A stretch of DNA of 64,000 bases from Candidatus Manganitrophaceae bacterium (GTDB taxonomy: Bacteria; Nitrospirota; Nitrospiria; SBBL01; Manganitrophaceae): the NCBI GenBank assembly GCA_016200325.1, contig JACQEZ010000008.1:124001-188000 (forward strand), in the 5' to 3' direction. The notes beneath the pieces were generated by a model. That model saw only the letters and a program-made list of their open reading frames with translations, had not been told where the DNA came from and ran no database searches. How positions within the stretch are numbered: the first letter of the stretch is position 1; every line of letters begins with the position of its first letter. The translations under genes and the position numbers were made by a program. Shown piece after piece: positions 27,744 through 36,283 of the stretch.

Positions 27744-27955
27744 ACATTCTCCTTATCAAGGGTCATTAAAGTTGGGTGGGAAAGCATCGTTACTGATAGA
27801 AAATTATTGTATAATAAAAGAAATCCTATTACAAGGGGACCTCCCTACACCGCTTAAACCCCACATTTCACTTGATCCGCTCCCCCGGTCGGGCTATTCT
27901 GACACCAGACCATTCAAAAAAGCGGACTCAAACGGACTCAATCGGTGGGATAACG

Positions 27956-28039
27956 ATGGGAAATTTGGTTTTGGTGGCTGCGTGCATCTTTCTAATCTTT
28001 ATGGCGGCGATTGTGGTGAAGCCTCCTAAGGGACCTTAA
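27956..28039 (+). CDS. Possible 27-residue single-helix membrane protein
   Basis: Reading from the ATG at 27956 gives MGNLVLVAACIFLIFMAAIV followed by VKPPKGP: one hydrophobic helix and a short basic/Pro tail. The ribosome site is weak (GGTGGGAT). It lies in an otherwise empty gap of almost 600 bp between htrA and the next gene. Composition alone supports it; no family recognised. Confidence 0.35.
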   Translation: MGNLVLVAACIFLIFMAAIVVKPPKGP

Positions 28040-28320
28040 ACATCCGACGGTTTCGGCGGTCCGGCTCGCCGTCCCATGGTCTTTCCTACGTGCAATTCGG
28101 AAACGTCCTCTCGTTCTACCGGGTCCTGATCACCTGATCGGTCGAAATAAATAAATCCTTCCTTCACCCGGCTTTGTTCTCTTTATCCGAATTACTTTCT
28201 TTTAAATCGAAAACGAAACAGCGCGAGAACAGATCGGTCATGGGTCGACCATTGCGCATGGCAAAACGTCGGCAAAGCGCGGCGAAACGGGGGATAGGAC
28301 GGGGGATAGGATAAGACCGG
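28040..28320. other. Intergenic region, no gene seen
   Basis: Together with 27744-27955 this makes a gap broken only by the possible 27-residue protein. No promoter pair or stable hairpin stood out beyond short GC-rich repeats near 28270-28315 (a repeated GGGGGATAGGA-type motif). Confidence 0.5.
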
Positions 28321-28794
28321 TCAGTAACGGATGGTAACCATAAAAGCGAGGGGGGCGGACGTCACGGCGGCTTCTCGATTGAAGAGGCGTTCATTTTCAA
28401 AAACGACGATCTCTTCCTGATATCGGATGGTGTCTAGAATCGAAGAGGAGAATGGCTCGGGGAGATAAAATGCAGCCAAGATGGACAGGGTGTAAATGAA
28501 GAAGTAGCGGTTGATCCGGGCCGCGGTCGGCTGCCGGCCCAGCAGGGGGTTGTTTTCCTCAAACCCACGATGACCCAATTGAAGGGTCTGCGTCCAATCT
28601 TTCATAAGCGAGGGAAGGAGGGAAACATATTTCGCGAGCTTGACCTCCTCGCCGGGAGGGAGGAGATATTTCTCCGACAGCGTATAACCGATGGGGGAGG
28701 AGACCGGCGCTTCAAATGCCCCCGCAGCCGCCGCCTCGGCCGGACCCGCCATCACTCGGACAATCAGTGCGATTAGAACGATTAGAATATTCAT
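28321..28794 (-). CDS. Hypothetical exported or membrane-bound protein
   Basis: A 157-residue protein with an N-terminal hydrophobic signal (about 1-22, ending in an Ala-rich stretch) and a second hydrophobic segment (YFFIYTLSILAAFYL, about 97-112). The centre carries the pattern DWTQTLQL ... GFEENNPLLGRQPTAARIN, which recurs in small uncharacterised envelope proteins. No enzymatic motif. Single gene; function unknown. Confidence 0.65.
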   Translation of the reverse strand: MNILIVLIALIVRVMAGPAEAAAAGAFEAPVSSPIGYTLSEKYLLPPGEEVKLAKYVSLLPSLMKDWTQTLQLGHRGFEENNPLLGRQPTAARINRYFFIYTLSILAAFYLPEPFSSSILDTIRYQEEIVVFENERLFNREAAVTSAPLAFMVTIRY

Positions 28795-29040
28795 ACCGCA
28801 GATAAGTATACCAATAAATTAAATTTTTGGAGGGAGGATCCGGATGGAAGGATCGGCGGCCTGACAAAAGGTCGGGGGGGCTCATCCGCAGGTCATCGGC
28901 CAGAGGCGCCGGCGCGGCGTCGGATTCGAATAAGGGACAGAGGGGCTGGAGGGCCCCTCATCCGGGCAAGACCGGGCGGTTTAAAAGGAAGGTCGGCGAA
29001 TCAAAACGGAGGGGAAGAGCGGACGGATCCCGCTGAACGT
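28795..29040. other. Intergenic region, no gene seen
   Basis: Between the hypothetical envelope protein and the 47-residue protein. An open frame at 28827-29036 is Arg/Gly-rich with no ribosome site and is not called. Ends at a terminator. Confidence 0.5.
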
Positions 29041-29075
29041 AAAAAAACGGGGCGGATCAGATCCGCCCCGTTTTT
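29041..29075. terminator. Bidirectional intrinsic terminator
   Basis: Perfect 11-bp stem ACGGGGCGGAT / ATCCGCCCCGT (29047-29057 and 29061-29071), 3-base loop, A7 on one side and T5 on the other. It lies 20 bp downstream of the small minus-strand gene. Confidence 0.88.
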
Positions 29076-29095
29076 CGTCCTTCCTTCGGACGGCT

Positions 29096-29239
29096 TTAAG
29101 CATCTTTCACCGCCTGAAGAATCGTCTGATAGGCTTCACCGATCTTCTCAGGCGTCAGGGTATCCTGCATTTTCTCCATGAACTTCAACGTGAGTTCCAT
29201 GGCAATTTCTTCGTCACTTGGTCTTTCAGCCTCCATCAT
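29096..29239 (-). CDS. Small acidic helical protein (47 residues), unknown
   Basis: Reading from the ATG at 29239 gives an all-helical, acidic protein: MMEAERPSDEEIAMELTL, then KFMEKMQDTLTPEKIGEAYQ and TILQAVKDA. GGAG lies six bases before the start and a strong terminator lies just after the stop, so it looks like a complete small transcription unit. No family recognised. A regulator or adaptor is possible but not supported. Confidence 0.6.
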   Translation of the reverse strand: MMEAERPSDEEIAMELTLKFMEKMQDTLTPEKIGEAYQTILQAVKDA

Positions 29240-29636
29240 TCGCTCCAGGTTTAGTCACGGTTCACAACTATATTAGACAGGACGATTCGCAAAGTGCAAG
29301 GGCGGCAGAGACGCCCGACCCTTGCTCTGGGTCATAGACGTTTTTCGGAATCAGTTTCAAAACGATAGCAATGGCAATAGTAAAGAAGGGAAGACGATTA
29401 TCAAATATTTGAGATAAGTGATGCCGAGACGCAGAATTGAACTGCGGACATAAGGCTTTTCAGGCATAACCGAGATTAATCTATCATGACCCACCCTGAG
29501 AGATCAAGAGATTAGGCGCCCTGGTTCTTGTAATGGGTCACGATAGATCATGGTGAATTGGGATGGATCGGTACTAAAGTGCGGATTTAATCTTCTAAGA
29601 GGATGGCGCTATGCCGAGATTTAAAAAAGAAGCTCT
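29240..29636. other. Intergenic region containing the partial tRNA-Phe copy
   Basis: About 400 bp, AT-richer than the flanks. Its main content is the tRNA-Phe 3' duplication at 29415-29465 (separate entry). A conceptual 17-codon frame begins at 29611 just before the small membrane protein; no support for expression. Confidence 0.5.
29415..29465 (-). repeat. Partial copy of tRNA-Phe 3' half (candidate att site)
   Basis: These 51 bases match 30754-30804 (the 3' half and flank of the intact tRNA-Phe) at all but about four positions, in the same orientation. The match covers the 3' flank, acceptor 3' strand, T-arm, variable loop and anticodon stem-loop, then stops abruptly. This is the arrangement left when an element integrates at the 3' end of a tRNA gene. 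Confidence 0.85.
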
Positions 29637-29738
29637 ATGGATGATGATCAGCCCTTCATCCTAACCGTGCTCGCTGTCCTCATTTTAATATTCACACCGA
29701 TTTTCATTAATTGGCTGAGACGGTTATCGGGCCGATGA
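29637..29738 (+). CDS. Possible 33-residue single-helix membrane protein
   Basis: MDDDQPFILTVLAVLILIFT, then PIFINWLRRLSGR: an acidic N-terminus, one long hydrophobic helix and a basic C-terminus, a typical small-membrane-protein layout. The ribosome site is weak (AAGAAG). It lies inside the tRNA-Phe-flanked segment and overlaps the end of the opposing methyltransferase by 15 bp. Confidence 0.4.
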   Translation: MDDDQPFILTVLAVLILIFTPIFINWLRRLSGR

Positions 29739-30437
29739 TTTTGTTCCTTCCAATGTCATCGTTTCTAACTGCAAGAACCCTTTTGGCAAGCGGTCCTCGT
29801 TTTCTAAATTCCTGAATGCCTCATCCTCGCTCTCTTTGAGATTGCATCTCGTAATTTTTCTGAAACCTGTTCTTTCCATGGACGAGCGGAGTGTCTTCTC
29901 GTCATAAATGAAGAGGTGCCCCCAATCTCGTACGAAGTTGTTAATAACGAATGTGTCATCAGGATAGGGGGCCTCATTGATGAAATTCTCTGTGGCCCAT
30001 TTGATATATTCTTTCTGCAGATCTGATTTTTCCTTTTTGTAGAGGTTCATTAAGAACAACAAATCAGGCGTCGATATTCGAACCTTTCCCCCTTTTTTAA
30101 GGACACGCGCACATTCAGTCAGCATCAGTGAGCCTTGCGAATAGGTGACATGTTCGATCATGTGCTCACTGAAGATGTAATCAAATACGTCATCATCAAA
30201 CGGAAACGGTCGAATTGCATCTAAGTGCAAAACAGTCGGCGACTTCGGATTGTAGTCTGAATTAAGCCACCCTTGAAGAATGTTAACGCCGCATCCGAGA
30301 TGTAATTTTCGTATGTTGTTCCGGCTTAAATATTCCTCAATCATTCTGGTCCCCGAGTTCCTTTTATCCATTCGTTTGGTTCTGATGATATGATCCAGCT
30401 TTTCCGAATGGGCGGGCAATCCTGAGAACCACAGCAA
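29724..30437 (-). CDS. SAM-dependent methyltransferase (class I)
   Basis: Up to 237 residues. The SAM-binding motif I is KLHLGCGVN, followed by an acidic motif II (VLHLDA), FDYIFSEHMIEHV (motif IV, typical of small-molecule methyltransferases) and ECARVLKKGGKVRISTPD. This family often sits in sugar or O-antigen clusters. The start is uncertain: the longest frame begins with TTG at 30437, while ATG codons at 30371 and 30344 are alternatives. The sequence is AT-richer than surrounding genes and lies inside the tRNA-Phe-flanked segment, suggesting transfer. Substrate unknown. Confidence 0.8.
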   Translation of the reverse strand: MLWFSGLPAHSEKLDHIIRTKRMDKRNSGTRMIEEYLSRNNIRKLHLGCGVNILQGWLNSDYNPKSPTVLHLDAIRPFPFDDDVFDYIFSEHMIEHVTYSQGSLMLTECARVLKKGGKVRISTPDLLFLMNLYKKEKSDLQKEYIKWATENFINEAPYPDDTFVINNFVRDWGHLFIYDEKTLRSSMERTGFRKITRCNLKESEDEAFRNLENEDRLPKGFLQLETMTLEGTKSSAR

Positions 30438-30757
30438 CCTTCTCCGGAGGAGATTCTATCCGGCGCTCCGTCGGGCGGGTTTCAGATAGATCCGCTTTCC
30501 ATGACCTCGCCATCCGTTCGCATGCCTCATTGATCATGAACAATAAACAGCGAAATATATTTAGGATCAACTCGGTCATTCTTCGATCAAAGTCACGATG
30601 GATCTCTATGGGCATCTGATGCGACCGACGACAGCCGGGCGGCAGAGAAACTCGCCGCCCCGGCTTTGGGAGATCAAAAAGAAGCTGAAACAAGTAGCAA
30701 AATGGTAGCAATTGGAAGGGCTGGAGGAGGTGAGCTAATGCAAATCCTTGATCTAAG
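30438..30757. other. Region between methyltransferase and tRNA-Phe, no supported gene
   Basis: An open minus-strand frame reaches from 30711 into the methyltransferase (to 30364), but it lacks a ribosome site and recognisable sequence and overlaps the methyltransferase by up to 74 bp. It may be a remnant of a lost gene of the mini-island. Confidence 0.45.
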
Positions 30758-30833
30758 TGGTGCCGAGACGCAGAATCGAACTGCGGACACGAGGCTTTTC
30801 AGGCCTCTGCTCTACCGACTGAGCTATCTCGGC
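30758..30833 (-). tRNA. tRNA-Phe (anticodon GAA)
   Basis: Complete 76-base cloverleaf on the minus strand with encoded CCA. Acceptor GCCGAGA/TCTCGGC, D-arm GCTC/GAGC, anticodon loop CTGAAAA (anticodon GAA), T-arm CGCAG-TTCGATT-CTGCG. Its 3' end faces the partial copy at 29415-29465. Confidence 0.97.
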
Positions 30834-30897
30834 AATGAGGCAGAACTTAACAAAGGATCGGGAGATTGTCAACAGGTTTTTTGACCAAAGGAGAGAG

Positions 30898-31212
30898 TTA
30901 CGGCTTTACCTTAATTGCTTGAAGGAAGGCATAATCGAAGGGATTTAACTCGTACGTGGCCTCATCCAGTTCTTCTATCTCTTCTCCGTCTTCCTCTTCC
31001 ATTTCCACTTCAAGATCGTCTTGATTCGGAAGCAGGCGGCTGAGGGAGGCGACGACGAGGTCGACCTGGTATCCCTCCTTCTCAATGCTTTCGAGAATTT
31101 TTTTAATCTGATCATTGTCCGCGAAGAGTTGACCGATTTTTTCCGTCAATTCTTTCACCAAAGCCTGTAGATGCTCGTTCTCCAAAGGCTCTTCACTCGA
31201 ATTTGGATCCAT
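30898..31212 (-). CDS. Small acidic coiled-coil protein, unknown
   Basis: A 104-residue, strongly acidic protein (a run of Glu/Asp near 68-84). Residues 10-50 are predicted helical with heptads (LQALVKELTEKIGQLF ... KKILESIEKEG). No family recognised. AAGGAGGACG lies upstream of the ATG. It is 52 bp behind the TPR lipoprotein gene on the same strand, with the cyclase gene further upstream, so the three may form one operon. Confidence 0.65.
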   Translation of the reverse strand: MDPNSSEEPLENEHLQALVKELTEKIGQLFADNDQIKKILESIEKEGYQVDLVVASLSRLLPNQDDLEVEMEEEDGEEIEELDEATYELNPFDYAFLQAIKVKP

Positions 31213-31264
31213 AGAATCCGACGTCCTCCTTGACTCCTACTATACAGAAGTCGTTGAAAGTGTG

Positions 31265-31957
31265 TCAAGGCGGGTTTGGAGAAGAAGAGAGTTTATCGAG
31301 TGTCTCCATTTTAACCTGAGCTTTGCGGATATAATCTTTGGCTTCAGTATACTCAGGCTGGATAAGAAGGACATCTTGCCAGGCATAAATCGCGTTCTGG
31401 AGCTCTCCCCGGCGATATAACAGAACTCCCTTGTCCATAAAAAGGCGAATCAGTTGCTCCAGCCGCGTCCCAATCTCTTCGATCGGAAAGGGGAGCTCCT
31501 GCGCCAAGGTTGGATCGTTCTGTAACGCATAAAAGTTGAGCGCCTCTTTCCAGGTCTGTCCCGCTTTGAGAAACTCATTCTGATGATAAAACTCCATTCC
31601 TCTTTCATTCAGCTGAATCAAACTTTGGACGCTTTTATCCCGCTCTTCTTTTATCTTTTGCTCGGCCAGATGAAAACCGTTCGTGGCGGCGAGATGGCCC
31701 GGGTCGACCTTCAGGATTGATTCAAATTCCACAATCGCTTCTTTGTACCGGCCCTGCTTGAGCAGCCGTTGACCGATTTCGAGATGGGGATTTTCTTTCG
31801 GGATCGAGAGAGGAGGGGTCGGGATCGGAGCCGGGGCCGCCGGGGGGGGTGGAGCCGGGGGCGAGGCCGCGGGGGGAGGAAGGGTATTACAACCGTTCAG
31901 AATGAAACCTCCCACCAAGATGATCAGGAGGCCGATCCTCAAGGAGAACATCAACAT
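31265..31957 (-). CDS. TPR-containing lipoprotein
   Basis: A 230-residue lipoprotein. Signal peptide 1-22 with lipobox ILNGC, a Pro/Ala linker (about 25-52), then tetratricopeptide-like helical repeats (HLEIGQRLLKQGRYKEAIVEFESIL; GVLLYRRGELQNAIYAWQDVL). Proteins of this type act as scaffolds for envelope complexes. It starts 3 bp after the cyclase stop on the same strand, so the two are almost certainly co-transcribed and may work together. Confidence 0.8.
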   Translation of the reverse strand: MLMFSLRIGLLIILVGGFILNGCNTLPPPAASPPAPPPPAAPAPIPTPPLSIPKENPHLEIGQRLLKQGRYKEAIVEFESILKVDPGHLAATNGFHLAEQKIKEERDKSVQSLIQLNERGMEFYHQNEFLKAGQTWKEALNFYALQNDPTLAQELPFPIEEIGTRLEQLIRLFMDKGVLLYRRGELQNAIYAWQDVLLIQPEYTEAKDYIRKAQVKMETLDKLSSSPNPP

Positions 31958-31960
31958 CGA

Positions 31961-33427
31961 TTAAATAAGTTTATATTGTTCAGAATCAAGATCCACCTTT
32001 TTATCAAAACGGGCGTCGGTCATAAAACCGACCACCACAAAAACTTGGATCTCTTCTGATTTTCCCCGCACCCGGGTCGGGGGGAGAGGGATCGCTTCGA
32101 GAATTCCTTCCAGACGCTTATACGTATCGGACGAGATCAAGATCTGTGTATGATACCGTTTGTTCAACTTCTCAATCCTCGCCGCCATGTTCACGCTGTT
32201 TCCGATGACGGTATAGGCGAGCCGCTTTAAGGAACCCACATTGCCGGCAACGACTTCACCGGTATTGATCCCGATGCCGATCTCAATTTCGGGATACCCT
32301 TCGCGAACCCATTTTTGCTTGAGCAGCTGGAACCGCTCATTCATCTCCAACGCCGCACGGACGGCCCGCTCCTCGTCGTTGTCGTGACGAATCGGGGTTC
32401 CGAAGACCGCCATCGCCGCATCGCCGATAAATTTATCGAGCGTTCCCTCATACTTTTGAACAATCTCAACGACGGCGGCGAAATAATCATTTAAGATATG
32501 AACGACCTCCGGCGGATCGAGGCGCTCCGCCAGCGAGGTGAATCCTCGAATGTCGGTGAAAAGAATCGTCGCCTCGGTCCGGGTTCCGCCGAGCTGCAGG
32601 CTCCTTGGGTTTTGTAAAAAGGTCTCGAGGATATTCTCGGAGATATATTGGGAGAACGCCCGCTTGATCAGCTCCTTCTCCCGAAGGTTTCGCGACATCT
32701 CGTTGAAGGTCGACACCAGAAGACCGATCTCATCATTCGACTTCATCTCAATCTGCGGATAGGTCCCCTCGGTAATGGACTTCACCCCGTCGACCAGTCG
32801 GCGGATCGGCTTGACAATATAGTAGGCGAGCAGCCAGGCGCCGAGCAGGCCGACGCAAAGGGCGAGAAAGATAAAGATGCCGATCTTTTTTTGGGACTGG
32901 GCGACGGTCTCATAGATCGGCCGCTTGGAAAAACCGACATGGACCGATCCGATCCGCTTCTGCCCGGTAAAAAGGATCGGCGCAATCAGATCGAGCCGCT
33001 CCTTCCCATCCGCCTCGTGCGACGTCAATAGTTCGACCCCCCCCTTAAACTCCTTCTGTCCGCTGTAGTTATCGGGGGGGAAATAAGGCTTCCCTTGCTG
33101 CGTCAGATCGGTATGGGCGAGGATGTTCTGTTTGACGTCAACGAGGAAAATATAGAGGATCGCCGGATCTTTCGACGCCTCGCTGATCATCGTCTCAAGG
33201 GCCAGGCGGTCCCGAGTCAAAATCGCTTCCTGGCTATATTGAGCGATCCCTTGGGTAATGGAGATCGCCCGAAGCATCGCCTCCTCGGTCAATGATTCGG
33301 TCATCAGCCCGGACGTAATAAAATAGGAGAGAGAAAGGGTTAACCCCAGGAGGGTACTGATCAGGATCGAAAACTTAATCTTGAGGTTAAATTTCCTAAT
33401 TTTGAGATTAAACTTTCGAAGGGACAT
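31961..33427 (-). CDS. Class III adenylate/guanylate cyclase with extracytoplasmic sensor and HAMP
   Basis: A 488-residue membrane protein. Transmembrane helix 1 (about 19-40), a PAS/Cache-like periplasmic sensor (41-180; YIFLVDVKQNILAHTD), helix 2 (182-203), HAMP (204-258) and a class III cyclase domain (about 283-475). Metal-binding aspartates D292 (FTDIRGFT) and D336 (GDAAMA) are present, as is the purine-selecting K332. The usual Asp of the GDxVN motif is Asn (IGNSVNMAAR), so nucleotide preference is unsure. It would make cAMP or cGMP in response to an external signal. Confidence 0.92.
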   Translation of the reverse strand: MSLRKFNLKIRKFNLKIKFSILISTLLGLTLSLSYFITSGLMTESLTEEAMLRAISITQGIAQYSQEAILTRDRLALETMISEASKDPAILYIFLVDVKQNILAHTDLTQQGKPYFPPDNYSGQKEFKGGVELLTSHEADGKERLDLIAPILFTGQKRIGSVHVGFSKRPIYETVAQSQKKIGIFIFLALCVGLLGAWLLAYYIVKPIRRLVDGVKSITEGTYPQIEMKSNDEIGLLVSTFNEMSRNLREKELIKRAFSQYISENILETFLQNPRSLQLGGTRTEATILFTDIRGFTSLAERLDPPEVVHILNDYFAAVVEIVQKYEGTLDKFIGDAAMAVFGTPIRHDNDEERAVRAALEMNERFQLLKQKWVREGYPEIEIGIGINTGEVVAGNVGSLKRLAYTVIGNSVNMAARIEKLNKRYHTQILISSDTYKRLEGILEAIPLPPTRVRGKSEEIQVFVVVGFMTDARFDKKVDLDSEQYKLI

Positions 33428-33801
33428 TGATCGATATCCATTGACGACAGAGCAGTCCTAACCTAAATGTAGCTTATGAGATCGATATTAACAAAAAATG
33501 AGAACTTAATTAAAATGGTATTAAATTAATCCCCTTTTTGCAAGCGAAATGAAACCGCGAAAAGAGCCGACCGATCCGACGCTCTCTCTATCCGTCTATC
33601 CGCCTGCGTCTCTCCTTTTCTCTATAAAGTCGGGCTGAATAGGATGCACGATTGCCTCATGGCGTTCCTCGCCGCCGGGAGAGAGGCCGTTTCTACCTGA
33701 AACCGATCCCGCTTCAGCCATGGCTGCAACGGGATTCAGGGCCAGTGGCCCGGATCTCAGTTCATCTCAGAAATAAGATTACACCGTGGCTGTTTTCCTT
33801 T
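33428..33801. other. Divergent intergenic region upstream of lepA
   Basis: Between the cyclase and lepA starts. It contains an imperfect palindrome (33696-33740) with paired CCTGAA/TTCAGG and ATCCCG/CGGGAT around AGCCATGGCT, and just before lepA a consensus promoter (separate entry). No gene seen. Confidence 0.5.
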
Positions 33802-33830
33802 TTGACAAAGGGGTTTAAAATCAATATAAT
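33802..33830 (+). promoter_or_regulatory. Consensus sigma-70 promoter for lepA
   Basis: TTGACA (33802-33807), exactly 17 bases, TATAAT (33825-33830): a perfect match to both consensus hexamers with the ideal spacing. It ends 29 bases before the lepA start. Expected to be strong and constitutive for lepA-lepB. Confidence 0.85.
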
Positions 33831-33859
33831 TCTAAAGTTTATAGACCTAGGAAGGGCCC

Positions 33860-35656
33860 TTGCAAGAATATATCAGAAATTTCTCGATTATCGCCCATAT
33901 TGACCATGGAAAATCAACGCTGGCCGATCGGATTCTGGAGCTGACGGGGGCGGTCACCGCACGGGAGTTTAAAGATCAGCTCCTGGACGACATGGATCTG
34001 GAGCGGGAGCGGGGGATCACCATCAAAGCCCATGCCGTGCGGCTAAAGTACCGCGCGGACGATGGGCATGATTATGCCTTCCACCTGATCGACACGCCGG
34101 GCCACGTCGATTTCACCTATGAAGTCTCTCGGAGCCTCGCCGCCTGCGAAGGGGCCCTTTTGGTCGTCGACGCGACACAGGGGGTGGAAGCGCAGACGAT
34201 CGCCAACGCCTACCTCGCCATTGAAAACAACCTGGAGATCATCCCGGTGATCAACAAGATCGATCTCCCCAGCGCCGATGTCGAGAAGACCAAACAGCAG
34301 ATCGAGGACATCCTCGGGATCGACTCCTCGGAGGCGATCCTTGCCAGCGCGAAAGAGGGAAAGGGGATCAAGGAGGTCCTGGAGGCGGTCATCCGCAGGA
34401 TTCCGGCGCCCAAAGGAAAGGTCGAGGCTCCTCTGCGGGGGCTGATCTTTGACTCCTGGTTTGATAATTACCAAGGCGCGGTCGTTCTCGTTAAGATTAT
34501 CGACGGCACCGTTCGGAAAGGCTCCCGCATCCGGCTGATGTCGAACGGCATCGAGCATGAAGTGCTCTCCCTCCATGCCTATACGCCCAAATCGGAAGAG
34601 ATCCCCTCACTCTCGGTCGGAGAGGTCGGCGGTTTGGTCTCCGGCATCCGGACGGTCAGCGAGACGAAGATCGGCGACACCGTCACCGACGCGAAAAATC
34701 CGGCGACGGAAGCGATCCCAGGCTATAAAGAAGTGAAGCCGATGGTCTTCTGCGGCCTCTACACCATCGACACCGATCGCTATGCAGATCTTCGCGATGC
34801 GCTCGAGAAGCTGCGGCTCAACGACTCTTCATTCCAATACGAGCCGGAGACCTCCTTGGCGCTCGGCTTCGGATTCCGATGCGGCTTTCTCGGCCTCCTT
34901 CATATGGAGATCATCAAGGAGCGCCTTGAGAGAGAGTATCGCCTCTCTTTGATCAGCACGGCGCCGACGGTGGTCTACCGGGTGACCACGCAAAAGGGAG
35001 AGGTCCTCCATATCGACAACCCGGCGAAGCTTCCGGCACCGAACTATATCGCCGGTTTTGAGGAACCGTTCATCGAGGGGGTCATCATTACCAAGGATGA
35101 GTTCTTGGGCTCCGTGATCAAGCTGTGCCAAGACCGCCGGGGGATACAAAAGGATTTAAAGTATCTCGATGTGGGGCGGGTCATGGTCACCTATGAGCTT
35201 CCTTTAAATGAAGTGATCCTCGACTTCTACGATCGCCTCAAATCGCTCTCGAAAGGCTACGCGTCGCTGGACTATGAGTTCATCGGCTATCGAGAAGCCG
35301 ACCTGGTCAAGGTCGATATCATGCTCAACGGGGAGACCGTCGACGCCCTCTCCTTTATCGCCGCGAAAGACAAATCGCAGATACGAGCCCGCCAGCTGGC
35401 TGAAAAGATGAAAGAGCTCATTCCAAAACAGATGTTCGAAGTGGCCATTCAAGCGGCCATCGGGAGCAAAATCATCGCGCGCGAAACCGTCAGCGCGATG
35501 AAAAAGAATGTCACCGCCAAATGCTACGGCGGGGACATCACGAGAAAGAGGAAATTATGGGAGAAACAGAAAGAGGGGAAGAAAAGAATGAAGCAGGTCG
35601 GCCGGGTGGAGATCCCTCAGGAAGCCTTTCTTGCAGTCCTGAAAGTGCAGGATTAG
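33860..35656 (+). CDS. lepA: Elongation factor 4 (LepA) GTPase
   Basis: A 598-residue translational GTPase that back-translocates or remodels ribosomes. G1 [10 protein letters not shown] (about 11-20), the switch I RGITIK, DTPGH (G3), NKIDLP (G4), EF-G-like domains II, III and V, and the LepA-specific C-terminal domain ending [17 protein letters not shown]. The length is standard (about 599). It starts with TTG at 33860, giving [19 protein letters not shown] as in most homologues. Confidence 0.97.
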   Translation: MQEYIRNFSIIAHIDHGKSTLADRILELTGAVTAREFKDQLLDDMDLERERGITIKAHAVRLKYRADDGHDYAFHLIDTPGHVDFTYEVSRSLAACEGALLVVDATQGVEAQTIANAYLAIENNLEIIPVINKIDLPSADVEKTKQQIEDILGIDSSEAILASAKEGKGIKEVLEAVIRRIPAPKGKVEAPLRGLIFDSWFDNYQGAVVLVKIIDGTVRKGSRIRLMSNGIEHEVLSLHAYTPKSEEIPSLSVGEVGGLVSGIRTVSETKIGDTVTDAKNPATEAIPGYKEVKPMVFCGLYTIDTDRYADLRDALEKLRLNDSSFQYEPETSLALGFGFRCGFLGLLHMEIIKERLEREYRLSLISTAPTVVYRVTTQKGEVLHIDNPAKLPAPNYIAGFEEPFIEGVIITKDEFLGSVIKLCQDRRGIQKDLKYLDVGRVMVTYELPLNEVILDFYDRLKSLSKGYASLDYEFIGYREADLVKVDIMLNGETVDALSFIAAKDKSQIRARQLAEKMKELIPKQMFEVAIQAAIGSKIIARETVSAMKKNVTAKCYGGDITRKRKLWEKQKEGKKRMKQVGRVEIPQEAFLAVLKVQD

Positions 35657-35658
35657 CT

Positions 35659-36276
35659 TTGTCGGAAGAGCCCAAGCTCAAATCAACCATTCGGGAGTAC
35701 GCCGAGACCCTCGTCATCGCCATCGTCCTGGCGCTGGTGATTCGCACCTTCGTCGTCCAGGCCTTTAAGATCCCCTCCGGATCGATGATCCCGACGCTCG
35801 ACATCGGCGATCATATCTTGGTGAACAAATTTATTTACGGTGTCCGTCTCCCCTTTACCGATGTGACGCTGATTCCGATTCGCCTGCCGCACCGGGGGGA
35901 CGTCATCGTATTCCGTTTTCCGAAAGATGAGTCGAAAGATTTCATCAAAAGGGTGATCGGCGTGCCGGGGGATACGATCGAGGTCAAAAACAAAGACCTC
36001 TACCTCAACGGCCAGAAACAGGATGAGCCGTATGCAATCCATGAGGATAAGAATCCCGACCACACCATCCCCGAGCGCGACAACTTCGGGCCGGTCTCCG
36101 TTCCGAAAGATGCCTTCTTCGTGATGGGAGACAACCGAGACCATAGCCTCGACTCCCGCTTCTGGGGATTCGTCGACTTCACAAAGATCAAAGGACAAGC
36201 CTTCATCATCTACTGGTCGTGGGACAGCGAGAGCAGCTGGGTTCGCTGGAATCGAATCGGAAAGTTAATCCACTAG
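35659..36276 (+). CDS. lepB: Signal peptidase I
   Basis: A 205-residue membrane serine protease that removes signal peptides from exported proteins. One membrane helix (about 15-35), catalytic Ser in FKIPSGSMIPTL (S42) and general-base Lys in FIKRVIGVPGD (K97), then GDNRDHSLDSRFWG (box E). The TTG at 35659, two bases after the lepA stop, gives the usual short N-terminus. An ATG at 35557 with a better ribosome site (AAGAGGA) would add 34 residues read inside lepA, so the true start is open. lepA-lepB is a conserved pair in many bacteria. Confidence 0.93.
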   Translation: MSEEPKLKSTIREYAETLVIAIVLALVIRTFVVQAFKIPSGSMIPTLDIGDHILVNKFIYGVRLPFTDVTLIPIRLPHRGDVIVFRFPKDESKDFIKRVIGVPGDTIEVKNKDLYLNGQKQDEPYAIHEDKNPDHTIPERDNFGPVSVPKDAFFVMGDNRDHSLDSRFWGFVDFTKIKGQAFIIYWSWDSESSWVRWNRIGKLIH

Positions 36277-36283
36277 GTCGGAG

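Noticed and set aside
30364-30711. 115-residue minus-strand frame before the methyltransferase
   Set aside because: No ribosome site or recognisable sequence, and it overlaps the methyltransferase by up to 74 bp. Possibly a remnant, not called as a gene.
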